A stretch of DNA of 64,000 nucleotides from Roseobacter sp. GAI101. Lineage in GTDB: Bacteria > Pseudomonadota > Alphaproteobacteria > Rhodobacterales > Rhodobacteraceae. Shown piece by piece: positions 1 through 8,195 of this stretch. The translations under genes were made by a program, and so were the position numbers. The stretch is taken from assembly GCF_000156335.1 (NCBI RefSeq), contig NZ_DS999213.1, forward strand, positions 2,390,747 to 2,454,746, written 5' to 3'. The notes under the pieces were generated by a model. That model searched no databases and was not told where the DNA came from. It was given only the letters and a program-made list of their open reading frames with translations. Within the stretch, counting starts at the first letter, position 1. Each line of letters begins with the position of its first letter.

Positions 1-45
1 AGACAAAATCATTTTCGGCCAGTTGACGGGTGGGCCTTGCCGGTT

Positions 46-642
46 TCACGCGGCCCTTCCGACCGCCCCTTCCGCAACAAAGTCGAACCACAGCCTGCCT
101 TGGCGGTATTCACCCCTGATCAAATGACCCGGCCTTGCGATTTCGGGAAAGTCGCAGACCCAGTCACGAAACCGGTCGTTCGAGATCACGGACGCGCCCC
201 TGTCCCGCGCAGCCTTCAGGATATAGGGATCGGCGGGTGACCCTTTGGGCACAACCGTGACACATTCGACCGGCAGATTCAGCAGCTTGCTGATGGCCTT
301 GTCACCACGATAGCTCCCGGCAAAAAGATACCCTGCATTTGCATCGAACATCACGCCCGGCTTGTATCCAAGCGCGGTCAGATGGCGCACAACCTCTTGG
401 ACCGGTTCGATTTGCGGATTGCCGTCGCGCCAATACATCACGTTCGATCCGTCCACGACAACCGATCTGGACGCACGCCCGCGATGTGTGAAAAACCGGT
501 TTCTGACATCTTTGAAAAACAAGATCAGGCTTGCCACGGCACAAGGCCCAGCAAGCAAGATCAGGTCAGACCAACCGTGGCCCGAAAATGCGACCCCAAC
601 GCCGATCAGTGAAACCAGAAGCAAAGCACCAGATACAATCAT
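46..642 (-). CDS. Membrane-anchored NYN/Zc3h12a-like ribonuclease domain protein
   Basis: This 198-residue protein has two hydrophobic segments near the N-terminus (about residues 3-19 and 26-43). A cytosolic PIN-like NYN domain follows, beginning at the VVVDGSNVMYW motif near residue 62. Later acidic positions (MFDANAGY, GSPADPYIL, ISNDRFRDW) fit the metal-binding pocket of NYN/Zc3h12a RNases. Such domains are metal-dependent RNA nucleases, but the substrate here is unknown. It starts at an ATG and ends near the window edge, separated by about 90 bp from the carbonic anhydrase on the same strand. The domain call is firm; membrane anchoring is inferred from hydrophobicity. Confidence 0.75.
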   Translation of the reverse strand: MIVSGALLLVSLIGVGVAFSGHGWSDLILLAGPCAVASLILFFKDVRNRFFTHRGRASRSVVVDGSNVMYWRDGNPQIEPVQEVVRHLTALGYKPGVMFDANAGYLFAGSYRGDKAISKLLNLPVECVTVVPKGSPADPYILKAARDRGASVISNDRFRDWVCDFPEIARPGHLIRGEYRQGRLWFDFVAEGAVGRAA

Positions 643-732
643 AGCGCGAGGAAAGCACCACGGGCACCTCGAAACAAGGACTTTATCACTATTTCGAAAC
701 TGGCCACGGACCCGCAGCCCAGCAATACGCCC

Positions 733-1383
733 CTAGACCTGGACGAACAGTTTCTTATCGGCGCTGTAGCATTCAAGGCCGCCCTCGCCGATGTCGGTCC
801 AAAGCCCGTGCAACGTCAGCTCATCAGCTTTGACCTTTTCCGCGATCCACGGGAAGGTCATCAAGTTCTCGAGCGAGGTCATGACCGAAAGCTTCTCAAG
901 CTGGCGCACCTGCTCTTTCGGGTCATCAATATCGGCAACGATATCATATTTCGGGCGCAAAATATCCATCCAGCGGCCCACAAAGCTGTTCTTCTCTTCT
1001 AGACCCGGGGCCTTGCCCTGACACATGTCGATGCACCCTTGCACGCCACCGCAGCTGGAATGGCCAAGGACAATCACATGCGCGACCTTAAGCACCTGCA
1101 CCGCATATTCCACCGCAGCGGACGTCCCGTGCTGTTCACCATCAGGCAGATACGGCGGCACAAGATTGGCGATGTTGCGGTGAATAAAGAATTCGCCCTG
1201 ATCCGCGCCGAAGATCGACGTGACATGAACCCGGCTGTCGCAGCATGAAATCACCATTGCACGCGGATGCTGACCATCGCTGGCAAGACGTCGATACCAA
1301 GCTTGGTTTTCCGCATAGCTGGTTGCTTTCCAACCGTGATATCGCTGCACCAGATAAGAGGGCAGAGGTTTTGCGTTGTCCAT
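733..1383 (-). CDS. Beta-class carbonic anhydrase
   Basis: The enzyme interconverts CO2 and bicarbonate using zinc. Zinc ligands and catalytic dyad are visible: CCDSR near residue 45, and the HSSCGG segment near residue 100 supplying His and Cys. Length (216 aa) and the downstream ASLENL-type segment (MTSLENLMTFPW) are normal for bacterial beta-CAs. I chose the internal ATG giving MDNAKPLPS; an upstream in-frame start would add only 11 residues without family similarity. It is transcribed divergently from the HPt-like gene, so the roughly 150 bp between them should hold both promoters. Confidence 0.93.
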   Translation of the reverse strand: MDNAKPLPSYLVQRYHGWKATSYAENQAWYRRLASDGQHPRAMVISCCDSRVHVTSIFGADQGEFFIHRNIANLVPPYLPDGEQHGTSAAVEYAVQVLKVAHVIVLGHSSCGGVQGCIDMCQGKAPGLEEKNSFVGRWMDILRPKYDIVADIDDPKEQVRQLEKLSVMTSLENLMTFPWIAEKVKADELTLHGLWTDIGEGGLECYSADKKLFVQV

Positions 1384-1531
1384 GTCCGTAACGTCCCTTC
1401 TAAAGTCCTTCTGCAATACCCTGAATTGTCATCACATTCGAGCAAAAAGGCATTTGGGCTTCAACCATTTGAAAATAATTCTGGCCCATACCTGCTTCTT
1501 AGTCGTGGGGACACATCTAAGGGGTGAGCAA

Positions 1532-1909
1532 ATGCATGTTTTACAAATGCGACCGACAGAACAGGTCAGCGTCGACCAGGAAAGGCTTGGCACGCTTTAT
1601 GCGCAGCTTGGCGAAGCCGGGGCAGAAGACGTGGTTTGCCGTGCGATGGAGGAACTGGCCCTGCGCATGTCGCATTGTGACAGGTTGTTTCGCGAATCGA
1701 ATTGGGATGAATTACGCAAGAACAGCCGCTCGTTGATCGCGATCGCCGATCAGGTTGGGCTGCAAAAACTCGGTCTTGTCGCAAGCGATGTGATGTCTGC
1801 AATCGACCAGCACGACGAGGTCGCTGTTGCCGCCACCCTGACCCGCCTGATCCGCATTGGCGAACGGTCGCTGACCGCCATTTGGGACACGCAAGATATG
1901 TCGGTCTGA
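1532..1909 (+). CDS. HPt-like helical protein lacking the phosphorylatable histidine
   Basis: This 125-residue, mostly helical protein resembles histidine phosphotransfer domains in pattern (helices around residues 25-120). Where HPt domains carry H-x-L-K-G, this one reads R-S-L-I-A (in KNSRSLIAIADQVG), so it should not accept phosphate. The ATG at 1532 follows a purine-rich AAGGGGTGAG. A longer in-frame extension upstream overlaps the divergent carbonic anhydrase start and is unlikely. It precedes the M17 aminopeptidase by about 70 bp on the same strand. The fold assignment is tentative and the role unknown. Confidence 0.6.
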   Translation: MHVLQMRPTEQVSVDQERLGTLYAQLGEAGAEDVVCRAMEELALRMSHCDRLFRESNWDELRKNSRSLIAIADQVGLQKLGLVASDVMSAIDQHDEVAVAATLTRLIRIGERSLTAIWDTQDMSV

Positions 1910-1978
1910 CAGGCTTGCGGCGGGGAAGGATACGTCTAGGTTGGTCGGCAAATCCAATGCCCCGAAAGGTACCGCCTG

Positions 1979-3361
1979 ATGCCCGCCAGCTTTGCTGATA
2001 CGTCCGCCCCCCAAATCCCGCTTTACGCAATTGCCGAAGACCGGTTGTCCGGTTGGCTAGCCGATCAGCCCCAGGCCACCGCCGCATGGGTCGAGGCAAA
2101 CAGCTTTACCGGCGCGTTGGGTCAGGCACTGGCGCTGCCCGGCGCGGACGGCGCTGTCGCCATGGCGCTGGTGGGATATGGCACGGAAAAATCCCGGAGC
2201 AGGGGGCGGTTCCACCTGGCAGGAGGCGTCGAAAAGCTGCCCAAGGGCGCTTACCGCATTGAGACGGATTTGGCTGCCGAGGATCTGGAAAATGAGGTTT
2301 TAGGCTGGCTGTTGGCATCCTACCGCTTTGACCGTTACGCCAAGCAGACACCGCTCAAGGCCAGCCTGGTCGCGCCAACGACCATCGACACCGACAAATT
2401 GCGCGCCCAAGCCGAGGGTGAGATGTTGACCCGCGATCTGATCAACACGCCGGCCTCTGACATGGGGCCACCTGATCTGGAAAACGCCGCGCGGACATTG
2501 GCCGAGAAACACGGGGCCACCATCAGTGTTGTTACCGGCGATGATCTGCTGGTGCAGAATTTCCCCATGATCCACACCGTCGGCCGTGCCGCAGACCGCG
2601 CGCCGCGTCTGATCGACATGAAATGGGGTACGACGGGCAAGAAACTGACGCTTGTGGGAAAGGGCGTTTGCTTTGACACTGGCGGTTTGAACTTGAAACC
2701 CGGGGCTTCCATGGGCTTGATGAAGAAAGACATGGGGGGTGCCGCCGCCGTACTGGGCCTGGCGCATATGATCATGGCGACTGGCATGAACATCCAACTG
2801 CGCGTCCTGATTCCAGCAGTTGAAAATGCAGTTTCAGGCAATGCCTTCCGTCCGCAAGACATCTTGACCTCGCGCAAGGGCCTTACAGTCGAAATCAACA
2901 ACACCGATGCCGAAGGGCGGCTGGTGCTGGCCGATGCGCTGGCCCTCGCGGAGGAAGACAAGCCCGATCAGATCATCTCGATGGCGACGTTGACCGGTGC
3001 CGCGCGGGTTGCCGTAGGCCCGGACCTTGCGCCCTATTTCAGCGATGATCCAAACTTTGTCACAACGGTTGAAACTGCCGCTGCGGCCCATGCCGATCCC
3101 GTATGGCGCTTGCCGTTTCACGCCCCTTACGAGACGATGATCGAACCCGGGATCGCCGATCTGGACAACGCACCTTCGGGCGGTTTTGCAGGGTGCATCA
3201 CTGCCGCGCTATTCCTCCGCCGTTTCGTCACACAAACACCTTATGCGCATTTCGACATTTACGGCTGGCAGCCCAGCGCGGCACCTGCTCGTCCGAAAGG
3301 CGGCGTGGGCCAAGCCACGCGCGCGCTGTACGCGGCTCTTGGTGATCTGTTGACGAAATGA
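1979..3361 (+). CDS. M17-family leucyl aminopeptidase
   Basis: This cytosolic dizinc aminopeptidase of 460 residues removes N-terminal residues from peptides. The C-terminal catalytic domain shows VGKGVCFDTGGLNLKP (metal-binding Lys and Asp), the KKDMGGAA loop, and the family signature NTDAEGRLVLADAL with metal-binding Asp/Glu and the Arg that holds bicarbonate. The N-terminal domain (about residues 1-140) is poorly conserved, as usual in M17. The stop overlaps the start of the NlpC/P60 gene by 4 nt (ATGA), so the two are translationally coupled and probably work together in peptide or murein-peptide turnover. That joint role is inference. Confidence 0.93.
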   Translation: MPASFADTSAPQIPLYAIAEDRLSGWLADQPQATAAWVEANSFTGALGQALALPGADGAVAMALVGYGTEKSRSRGRFHLAGGVEKLPKGAYRIETDLAAEDLENEVLGWLLASYRFDRYAKQTPLKASLVAPTTIDTDKLRAQAEGEMLTRDLINTPASDMGPPDLENAARTLAEKHGATISVVTGDDLLVQNFPMIHTVGRAADRAPRLIDMKWGTTGKKLTLVGKGVCFDTGGLNLKPGASMGLMKKDMGGAAAVLGLAHMIMATGMNIQLRVLIPAVENAVSGNAFRPQDILTSRKGLTVEINNTDAEGRLVLADALALAEEDKPDQIISMATLTGAARVAVGPDLAPYFSDDPNFVTTVETAAAAHADPVWRLPFHAPYETMIEPGIADLDNAPSGGFAGCITAALFLRRFVTQTPYAHFDIYGWQPSAAPARPKGGVGQATRALYAALGDLLTK

Positions 3362-4155
3362 CCGACCATCGGCTTATACCCGATCCCGCAAAGGTGACGA
3401 TGAACGGCACAGGGCAAATCGCAGTGTCCCTGACGGACATCTGCCGCAGCCCAGGTGGTGCGCGTGACCGTCAGACGCTGTATGGTGACAAGCTGACGAT
3501 TCTGGCCGAAGACGACGGTTGGTCCTATGTCCAACTGACCAAGTGCGGATACTGCGGATACGTTCAAACCTTGGCGGTCTGCGCCATAACGCAGGCATCC
3601 CATAGGGTATCGGCCCCTGCCACGCATGCCTACGAGGCCCCGGATTTCAAAAGCCGGGACCAGATATCGCTTAGCCACGGCAGTCTTGTCACCCTATCGT
3701 CTACCGAAAACAGATTTGCGGGCACCGATGCGGGATACATCCCTTTGCAACATCTCGCGCCGATAGAAGATAGGGCGACAGACCCTGCGGTGATTGCGCA
3801 GCTCTACCTTGGCACGCCTTATCTATGGGGCGGGAACAGCCGCTGGGGCATCGATTGCTCCGGCCTGATTCAGTCTGCATTCCTTGCCTGTGGCGTCACT
3901 TGCCCTGGTGACAGCGATCAACAGCAATCACGGCTTGGGCAGGATCTTCCGCAGGGAGCAGACTACAAGCGCAATGATCTGTTGTTCTGGAAGGGTCACG
4001 TCGCATTGGTCCTGGAACCGGCTATCTTGATCCACGCCAACGCGCATCATATGGCCGTAACGCTTGAGCCGATCCGCGACGCGATCCAACGCATCGCCGA
4101 AACCGATGGCCCGGTGACGGCGCACAAACGTCTATCCCCTTCCAAATGGACTTAA
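3358..4155 (+). CDS. NlpC/P60 family cysteine peptidase with N-terminal SH3-like region
   Basis: This 265-residue protein is a probable cell-wall gamma-D-glutamyl-diaminopimelate endopeptidase. Residues 20-140 look like bacterial SH3 repeats. The C-terminal NlpC/P60 domain has the catalytic Cys in YLWGGNSRWGIDCSG (about residue 163), the first His in GHVALV and a polar third residue in ILIHANAHH. No signal peptide is apparent, so it may act on recycled muropeptides in the cytoplasm, consistent with coupling (ATGA overlap) to the M17 aminopeptidase upstream. Dipeptidyl-peptidase VI-like enzymes share this architecture. Confidence 0.88.
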   Translation: MTDHRLIPDPAKVTMNGTGQIAVSLTDICRSPGGARDRQTLYGDKLTILAEDDGWSYVQLTKCGYCGYVQTLAVCAITQASHRVSAPATHAYEAPDFKSRDQISLSHGSLVTLSSTENRFAGTDAGYIPLQHLAPIEDRATDPAVIAQLYLGTPYLWGGNSRWGIDCSGLIQSAFLACGVTCPGDSDQQQSRLGQDLPQGADYKRNDLLFWKGHVALVLEPAILIHANAHHMAVTLEPIRDAIQRIAETDGPVTAHKRLSPSKWT

Positions 4156-4187
4156 ATCCATACCCGCCAACGGCTGGACGCCTGGGC

Positions 4188-4553
4188 CTAGTCGTCGACC
4201 GCGCGGATCAATTTACGCTCCAGCACCCGCAGAACGGCGCGTAGGTCCTGCCCACGGCGCAGCACCTGCCCATTGACACCGACGACTGAATACATTCCTT
4301 GCTTCAGCCGCATCTTCGGTCGTTTCTCGATCCGGTACAGCGGCATTTCAGCGGTCCGCCGAAACACCGAAAACACGGCCACTTCACGCAGGCATGAGAT
4401 CCCGTAGTCCCGCCATTCGCCCGCCGCAACCATCCTGCCATAGAGCGACAGGATCACCGAAAGCTCTGTCCGGTGGAACGCGACCTGTTCGGGCGCACGA
4501 TCATGTTGCGGGTTGGGGTTTTGCGGGTGGGAAGGATGTATATGCAACGTCAT
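4188..4553 (-). CDS. DUF2794 family protein
   Basis: This 121-residue conserved alphaproteobacterial protein of unknown function is recognised by the core EWRDYGISCLREVAVFSVFR, followed by a basic RIEKRPK stretch and a C-terminal LERKLIRAVDD tail. I chose the ATG at 4553 (MTLHIHPSH); a TTG at 4583 would add ten residues, and neither has a clear ribosome site. It converges with the NlpC/P60 gene (32 bp between stops) and is divergent from paaI, with which it shares about 117 bp of upstream DNA. Confidence 0.85.
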   Translation of the reverse strand: MTLHIHPSHPQNPNPQHDRAPEQVAFHRTELSVILSLYGRMVAAGEWRDYGISCLREVAVFSVFRRTAEMPLYRIEKRPKMRLKQGMYSVVGVNGQVLRRGQDLRAVLRVLERKLIRAVDD

Positions 4554-4670
4554 GTTTTGACAGTTGCGCCGTTCGCGGGTCAAATCAAGCCCAATGCTTC
4601 ATGAAATATCTTGAAAGTGTTACAACTTGCGTGCAATTGATTAATTTATGAAACGTGAAAGCCTGCCATC

Positions 4671-5108
4671 ATGACACCTCAAACCCGCGCTGAAAAATCC
4701 GCAGCAGCAATGTGGAAGACCGATACGGCCAGCCAGAACCTTGGCATGAAGATCGATCATATCGCACCGGGCGAAGCGACGCTTTCGATGCCGGTGACCG
4801 ATAAGATGCTGAATGGACACGGAATTTGTCATGGGGGTTATATCTTTACCCTCGCGGACAGCGCTTTTGCCTTTGCGTGCAACAGCTACAACCAGCTGGT
4901 CGTCGCCCAGCAGAATCAGATCACCTATCTAGCCCCCGGCAAAGCTGATGAAAGGTTGACGGCCACAGCCGTCGAACAATCAAAAACCGGGCGCTCCGGA
5001 ATTTACGACGTGAAAGTCACGGGGGAGGACGGCCGCACCATCGCGCTGTTCCGTGGCTTGTCACGCACCATAAAAGGCCAGCATTTCGAGGAGGAAATGA
5101 CCCAATGA
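4671..5108 (+). CDS. paaI: Phenylacetate pathway hotdog thioesterase PaaI
   Basis: This 145-residue hotdog-fold acyl-CoA thioesterase hydrolyses ring-hydroxylated phenylacetyl-CoA and related dead-end thioesters, freeing CoA during phenylacetate breakdown. The signature NGHGICHGGYIFTLADSAFA carries the catalytic-site Asp (in LADSAFA) and the HGG turn. Its stop overlaps the paaK start by 4 nt (ATGA), which supports the specific PaaI assignment over a generic thioesterase. The upstream spacer has a TTGAAAG half-site also present near the tetR gene, perhaps an operator. Confidence 0.9.
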   Translation: MTPQTRAEKSAAAMWKTDTASQNLGMKIDHIAPGEATLSMPVTDKMLNGHGICHGGYIFTLADSAFAFACNSYNQLVVAQQNQITYLAPGKADERLTATAVEQSKTGRSGIYDVKVTGEDGRTIALFRGLSRTIKGQHFEEEMTQ

Positions 5109-6415
5109 AAGACCTCACCCCTGCCCGCGACAGCCTTGACCCGATTGAGATTGCCAGCCGGGATGAGATCAGTGCGCTGCAACTCGACCGTCTGAAATGG
5201 TCCCTGCGCCACGCCTATGACAACGTGCCCTTCTACCGCAAAAGCTTTGATGCCGCTGGCGTGCATCCCGATGATTTGCACAGCCTCAGCGATCTGGCCA
5301 AGTTCCCCTTTACCGTCAAGACTGACCTGCGTGACAACTACCCCTTCGGGATGTTTGCCGTTCCGCGTGAACAGGTTGCGCGCATCCATGCCTCTTCGGG
5401 CACTACTGGCCAACCGACGGTCGTCGGCTATACCAAGACAGACCTTGAAAACTGGGGCAGCGTCGTGGCGCGATCCCTGCGCGCCGCGGGTCTGAAACCC
5501 GGTGACATGCTGCACAATGCCTATGGCTACGGGCTGTTCACCGGCGGGCTTGGCATCCATCTCGGGGCCGACGCGCTTGGGCTCAGCACGGTCCCGATCT
5601 CGGGCGGCATGACCCCGCGACAGGTCCGCCTGATCGAAGATTTCAAACCGAACGGCATCACAGTCACCCCGTCCTACGCCTTGTCGATCCTTGACGAATA
5701 CGCGCGCCAGGGCATCGACCCGCGCCAATCTTCGTTGGACGTGGGGATTTTCGGGGCTGAACCCTGGACCAACGCGATGCGCCTTGAGATTGAACAGGCC
5801 TTCGACATGCATGCCGTCGACATCTATGGCCTTTCCGAGATCATGGGCCCCGGCGTGTCCTGCGAATGTATCGAAACCAAAGACGGGCTGCACATCTGGG
5901 AAGACCATTTCTATCCCGAGATCATCAATCCCGAAACCGGCCAGCCTGTCGTCGACGGCGAAAAAGGCGAACTGGTCTTTACCTCGCTGACCAAGGAGGC
6001 GTTTCCGATTATCCGCTACCGCACCCGTGATCTGACCCGCCTGCTGGCCGGCACAGCCCGCACCATGCGCCGGATGGAGAAAGTTACCGGGCGCAGCGAC
6101 GACATGATCATCCTGCGCGGCGTCAACGTGTTTCCGACCCAGATCGAAGAAGCCCTGATGTCGATCCCCGGCCTTGCCCCGCATTTCCAGATCGAACTGA
6201 CCAAGCCTGATCGCATGGATCAGATGCGCGTGCTGTGCGAATGCGCCGACGCATCCCTGAGCGCCGAACTGCGCGCCTCCTCGGCGGCCGCACTGTCGGC
6301 ACAGATCAAGCAGACGGTCGGGATCAGTGTTAAGATTGATGTTGCCGATGCTGGCACCGTGCCGCGCTCCGAAGGCAAGGCCGTCCGGATCATTGACAAG
6401 CGGCCCAAAGCCTAG
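5105..6415 (+). CDS. paaK: Phenylacetate-CoA ligase PaaK
   Basis: This 436-residue AMP-forming ligase activates phenylacetate to phenylacetyl-CoA, the entry step of the aerobic CoA-dependent pathway. It shows the adenylate-forming P-loop SSGTTGQPTVVGYT (about residue 97), the DIYGLSEIMGPG motif typical of PaaK, the hinge RTRDLTRLL and the C-terminal GRSDDMIILRGVNVFP. Length is standard. The ring epoxidase genes (paaABCDE) and paaZ are not in this window. The stop codon shares the palindrome CTAG with the convergent tetR stop. Confidence 0.94.
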   Translation: MKDLTPARDSLDPIEIASRDEISALQLDRLKWSLRHAYDNVPFYRKSFDAAGVHPDDLHSLSDLAKFPFTVKTDLRDNYPFGMFAVPREQVARIHASSGTTGQPTVVGYTKTDLENWGSVVARSLRAAGLKPGDMLHNAYGYGLFTGGLGIHLGADALGLSTVPISGGMTPRQVRLIEDFKPNGITVTPSYALSILDEYARQGIDPRQSSLDVGIFGAEPWTNAMRLEIEQAFDMHAVDIYGLSEIMGPGVSCECIETKDGLHIWEDHFYPEIINPETGQPVVDGEKGELVFTSLTKEAFPIIRYRTRDLTRLLAGTARTMRRMEKVTGRSDDMIILRGVNVFPTQIEEALMSIPGLAPHFQIELTKPDRMDQMRVLCECADASLSAELRASSAAALSAQIKQTVGISVKIDVADAGTVPRSEGKAVRIIDKRPKA

Positions 6416-7029
6416 ACACCGTAGCGTGCCATGAACATCTCGACCGCGCCGTCCACCACGCGGTCGATTTCGGCATCCGACACCGATCGCACGACCCCGA
6501 ACATCAAACGCGGCCACAGATCTGCCTTGCACAGCTCTCCGAACTGATCGGCGGCCAACACAAGGTCCTCGATGTTCAGTTCGCCCCGCGCAATCGCAGC
6601 CTTGAAATACGTGACCATTTCCTTGCGCAGCACCGCTGGTCCAGAATTGTAGAACCGTTGACCCAGTTGCGGGAAACGATCCGATTCAGCGACGAACAGC
6701 CGGAACATCTGCTGCCCCAGCGTCGAAGTCAGGAACCGCAAGATATGCCGCCCAGCCTGCCCCAACACCTCGGCGGGGGCCGCATCCGTGTCGATGTGAT
6801 CCAGCGCTTCCTGGGCTTGCCGGGCACATTCGTGGTCCGCCACTTCGATGAACAGGATACGCTTGTCGGGAAAGTAGCTATAAAGCGTCGCCTTGGACAC
6901 GCCTGCCACCCGCGCGATGTCATCCACGCTTGCGCCCTCGAATCCGTCGGCCAGAAAAACCTCGCGGGCCCCGGCAAGCACTTGACCGAATTTGCGCCCC
7001 CTGCGAACGTGATCTGGTCCGTTGGTCAT
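6412..7029 (-). CDS. TetR family transcriptional regulator, probably of the paaIK genes
   Basis: This 205-residue regulator has an N-terminal TetR helix-turn-helix: the segment ASVDDIARVAGVSKATLYSY (about residues 35-54) followed by FPDKRILF. A helical ligand-binding and dimerisation half with the AefR-like C-terminal region follows. I chose the ATG at 7029; one four codons upstream is possible. It converges with paaK (stops share CTAG) and diverges from mbfA. Control of phenylacetate genes is inferred from position only; regulation of mbfA is less likely because that promoter has its own Irr-type site. An ACTTT-C-AAAGT palindrome at 7050-7060 is a candidate autoregulatory operator. Confidence 0.87.
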   Translation of the reverse strand: MTNGPDHVRRGRKFGQVLAGAREVFLADGFEGASVDDIARVAGVSKATLYSYFPDKRILFIEVADHECARQAQEALDHIDTDAAPAEVLGQAGRHILRFLTSTLGQQMFRLFVAESDRFPQLGQRFYNSGPAVLRKEMVTYFKAAIARGELNIEDLVLAADQFGELCKADLWPRLMFGVVRSVSDAEIDRVVDGAVEMFMARYGV

Positions 7030-7137
7030 CGGGCGCTCCAATCCATTGAACTTTCAAAGTATAATCTGAATTCTTTGGTTCCAAGGCCTAAATCGCGCTG
7101 CGCCATTTATCGCTCTTGTTCGGATCAAACCATTAGA

Positions 7138-7152
7138 TTAGAATTATTCTAA
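7138..7152. promoter_or_regulatory. Iron control element (ICE box), candidate Irr operator of mbfA
   Basis: The inverted repeat TTAGAA-TTA-TTCTAA is perfect and lies 20 bp before the mbfA start codon. It matches the ICE motif bound by the haem-responsive Fur-family regulator Irr, and mbfA is a recognised Irr target in alphaproteobacteria. By analogy Irr would repress mbfA under iron limitation. The match is seen directly; the regulator is inferred and not encoded here. Confidence 0.8.
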
Positions 7153-7172
7153 ATCAGTAAATCCGGTGCCCC

Positions 7173-8147
7173 ATGCTTTTTTCGATCAATCGCAAACGCT
7201 TCAAAGACCTCTCGGAACAGGAAATCCTCGCACTGGCAATCTCGTCCGAGGAGGACGACGCCCGCATCTACCGCGGATATGCCGAAAACCTGCGCGCAGA
7301 ATACCCCGACAGTGCCGAAATTTTCGATGGCATGGCTGCCGAGGAAGACGAACACCGCAAACGTCTGATTGACCTGCATACCGATCGTTTCGGCCCGACA
7401 ATTCCGCTTATCCGCCGCGAACATGTCTCTGGCTACTACGCGCGTACCCCGGTCTGGCTTATCGAGAACCTTGGCCTTGACCGCATCCGTGCCGAAGCCG
7501 CCGCAATGGAGCACGCCGCCGAGGCATTTTACCTTCAGGCCGCAGCCCGCACCAAGGATGCCGCAACGCGCAAGCTTCTGGGCGATTTGGCCGCCGCCGA
7601 AGCAGGCCACCAGCGCAAGGCCGATGACCTTGCCGCAGAACATCTCGACCACGCAACCCTCAGCGAAGAAGACCTTCAGGCCCACCGCCAGTTCGTGCTG
7701 ACATGGGTCCAGCCGGGGCTTGCAGGGCTGATGGATGGCTCTGTCTCTACCCTCGCGCCAATCTTTGCCACGGCCTTTGCCACACAGGACACCTGGACCA
7801 CGTTTCTCGTCGGCTTGGCCGCCTCTGTCGGTGCAGGTATCTCGATGGGCTTTACCGAAGCGGCGTCGGACGACGGGCAACTGTCCGGCCGCGGCTCGCC
7901 TGTCAAACGGGGTTTGTCTGCTGGCGTGATGACGACGCTGGGCGGGTTGGGCCACGCGCTGCCCTATCTGATCACGGATTTCTGGACCGCAACGACCATC
8001 GCCTTTGCCGTTGTCTTCATTGAACTTTGGGCCATCGCCTGGATCCAAAACCGTTACATGAACACGCCATTCTTCCGCGCGGCGTTCCAGGTGGTTCTGG
8101 GCGGCGCATTGGTCTTTGGGGTCGGCGTGCTCATCGGCTCGGGATAA
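7173..8147 (+). CDS. mbfA: MbfA, erythrin-VIT1 fusion membrane iron exporter
   Basis: This 324-residue protein joins an N-terminal ferritin-like (erythrin) di-iron domain, residues 1-160, to a C-terminal VIT1/CCC1 membrane domain. Iron-ligand glutamates are visible in ISSEEDDARIY, AAEEDEHRK, EAAAMEHAAEAFY and AAAEAGHQRK. The membrane part begins near residue 175 (GLAGLMDGSVSTLAP) with about five hydrophobic segments. Homologues export ferrous iron and protect from iron and peroxide stress. The ICE box upstream and the length agree with this call. It may be the iron-overload outlet of the cell. Confidence 0.93.
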   Translation: MLFSINRKRFKDLSEQEILALAISSEEDDARIYRGYAENLRAEYPDSAEIFDGMAAEEDEHRKRLIDLHTDRFGPTIPLIRREHVSGYYARTPVWLIENLGLDRIRAEAAAMEHAAEAFYLQAAARTKDAATRKLLGDLAAAEAGHQRKADDLAAEHLDHATLSEEDLQAHRQFVLTWVQPGLAGLMDGSVSTLAPIFATAFATQDTWTTFLVGLAASVGAGISMGFTEAASDDGQLSGRGSPVKRGLSAGVMTTLGGLGHALPYLITDFWTATTIAFAVVFIELWAIAWIQNRYMNTPFFRAAFQVVLGGALVFGVGVLIGSG

Positions 8148-8195
8148 ACGCGCGGCACGGTTGCGCCCGCGACAGTTGGCCGCTAGGAATTTCGC

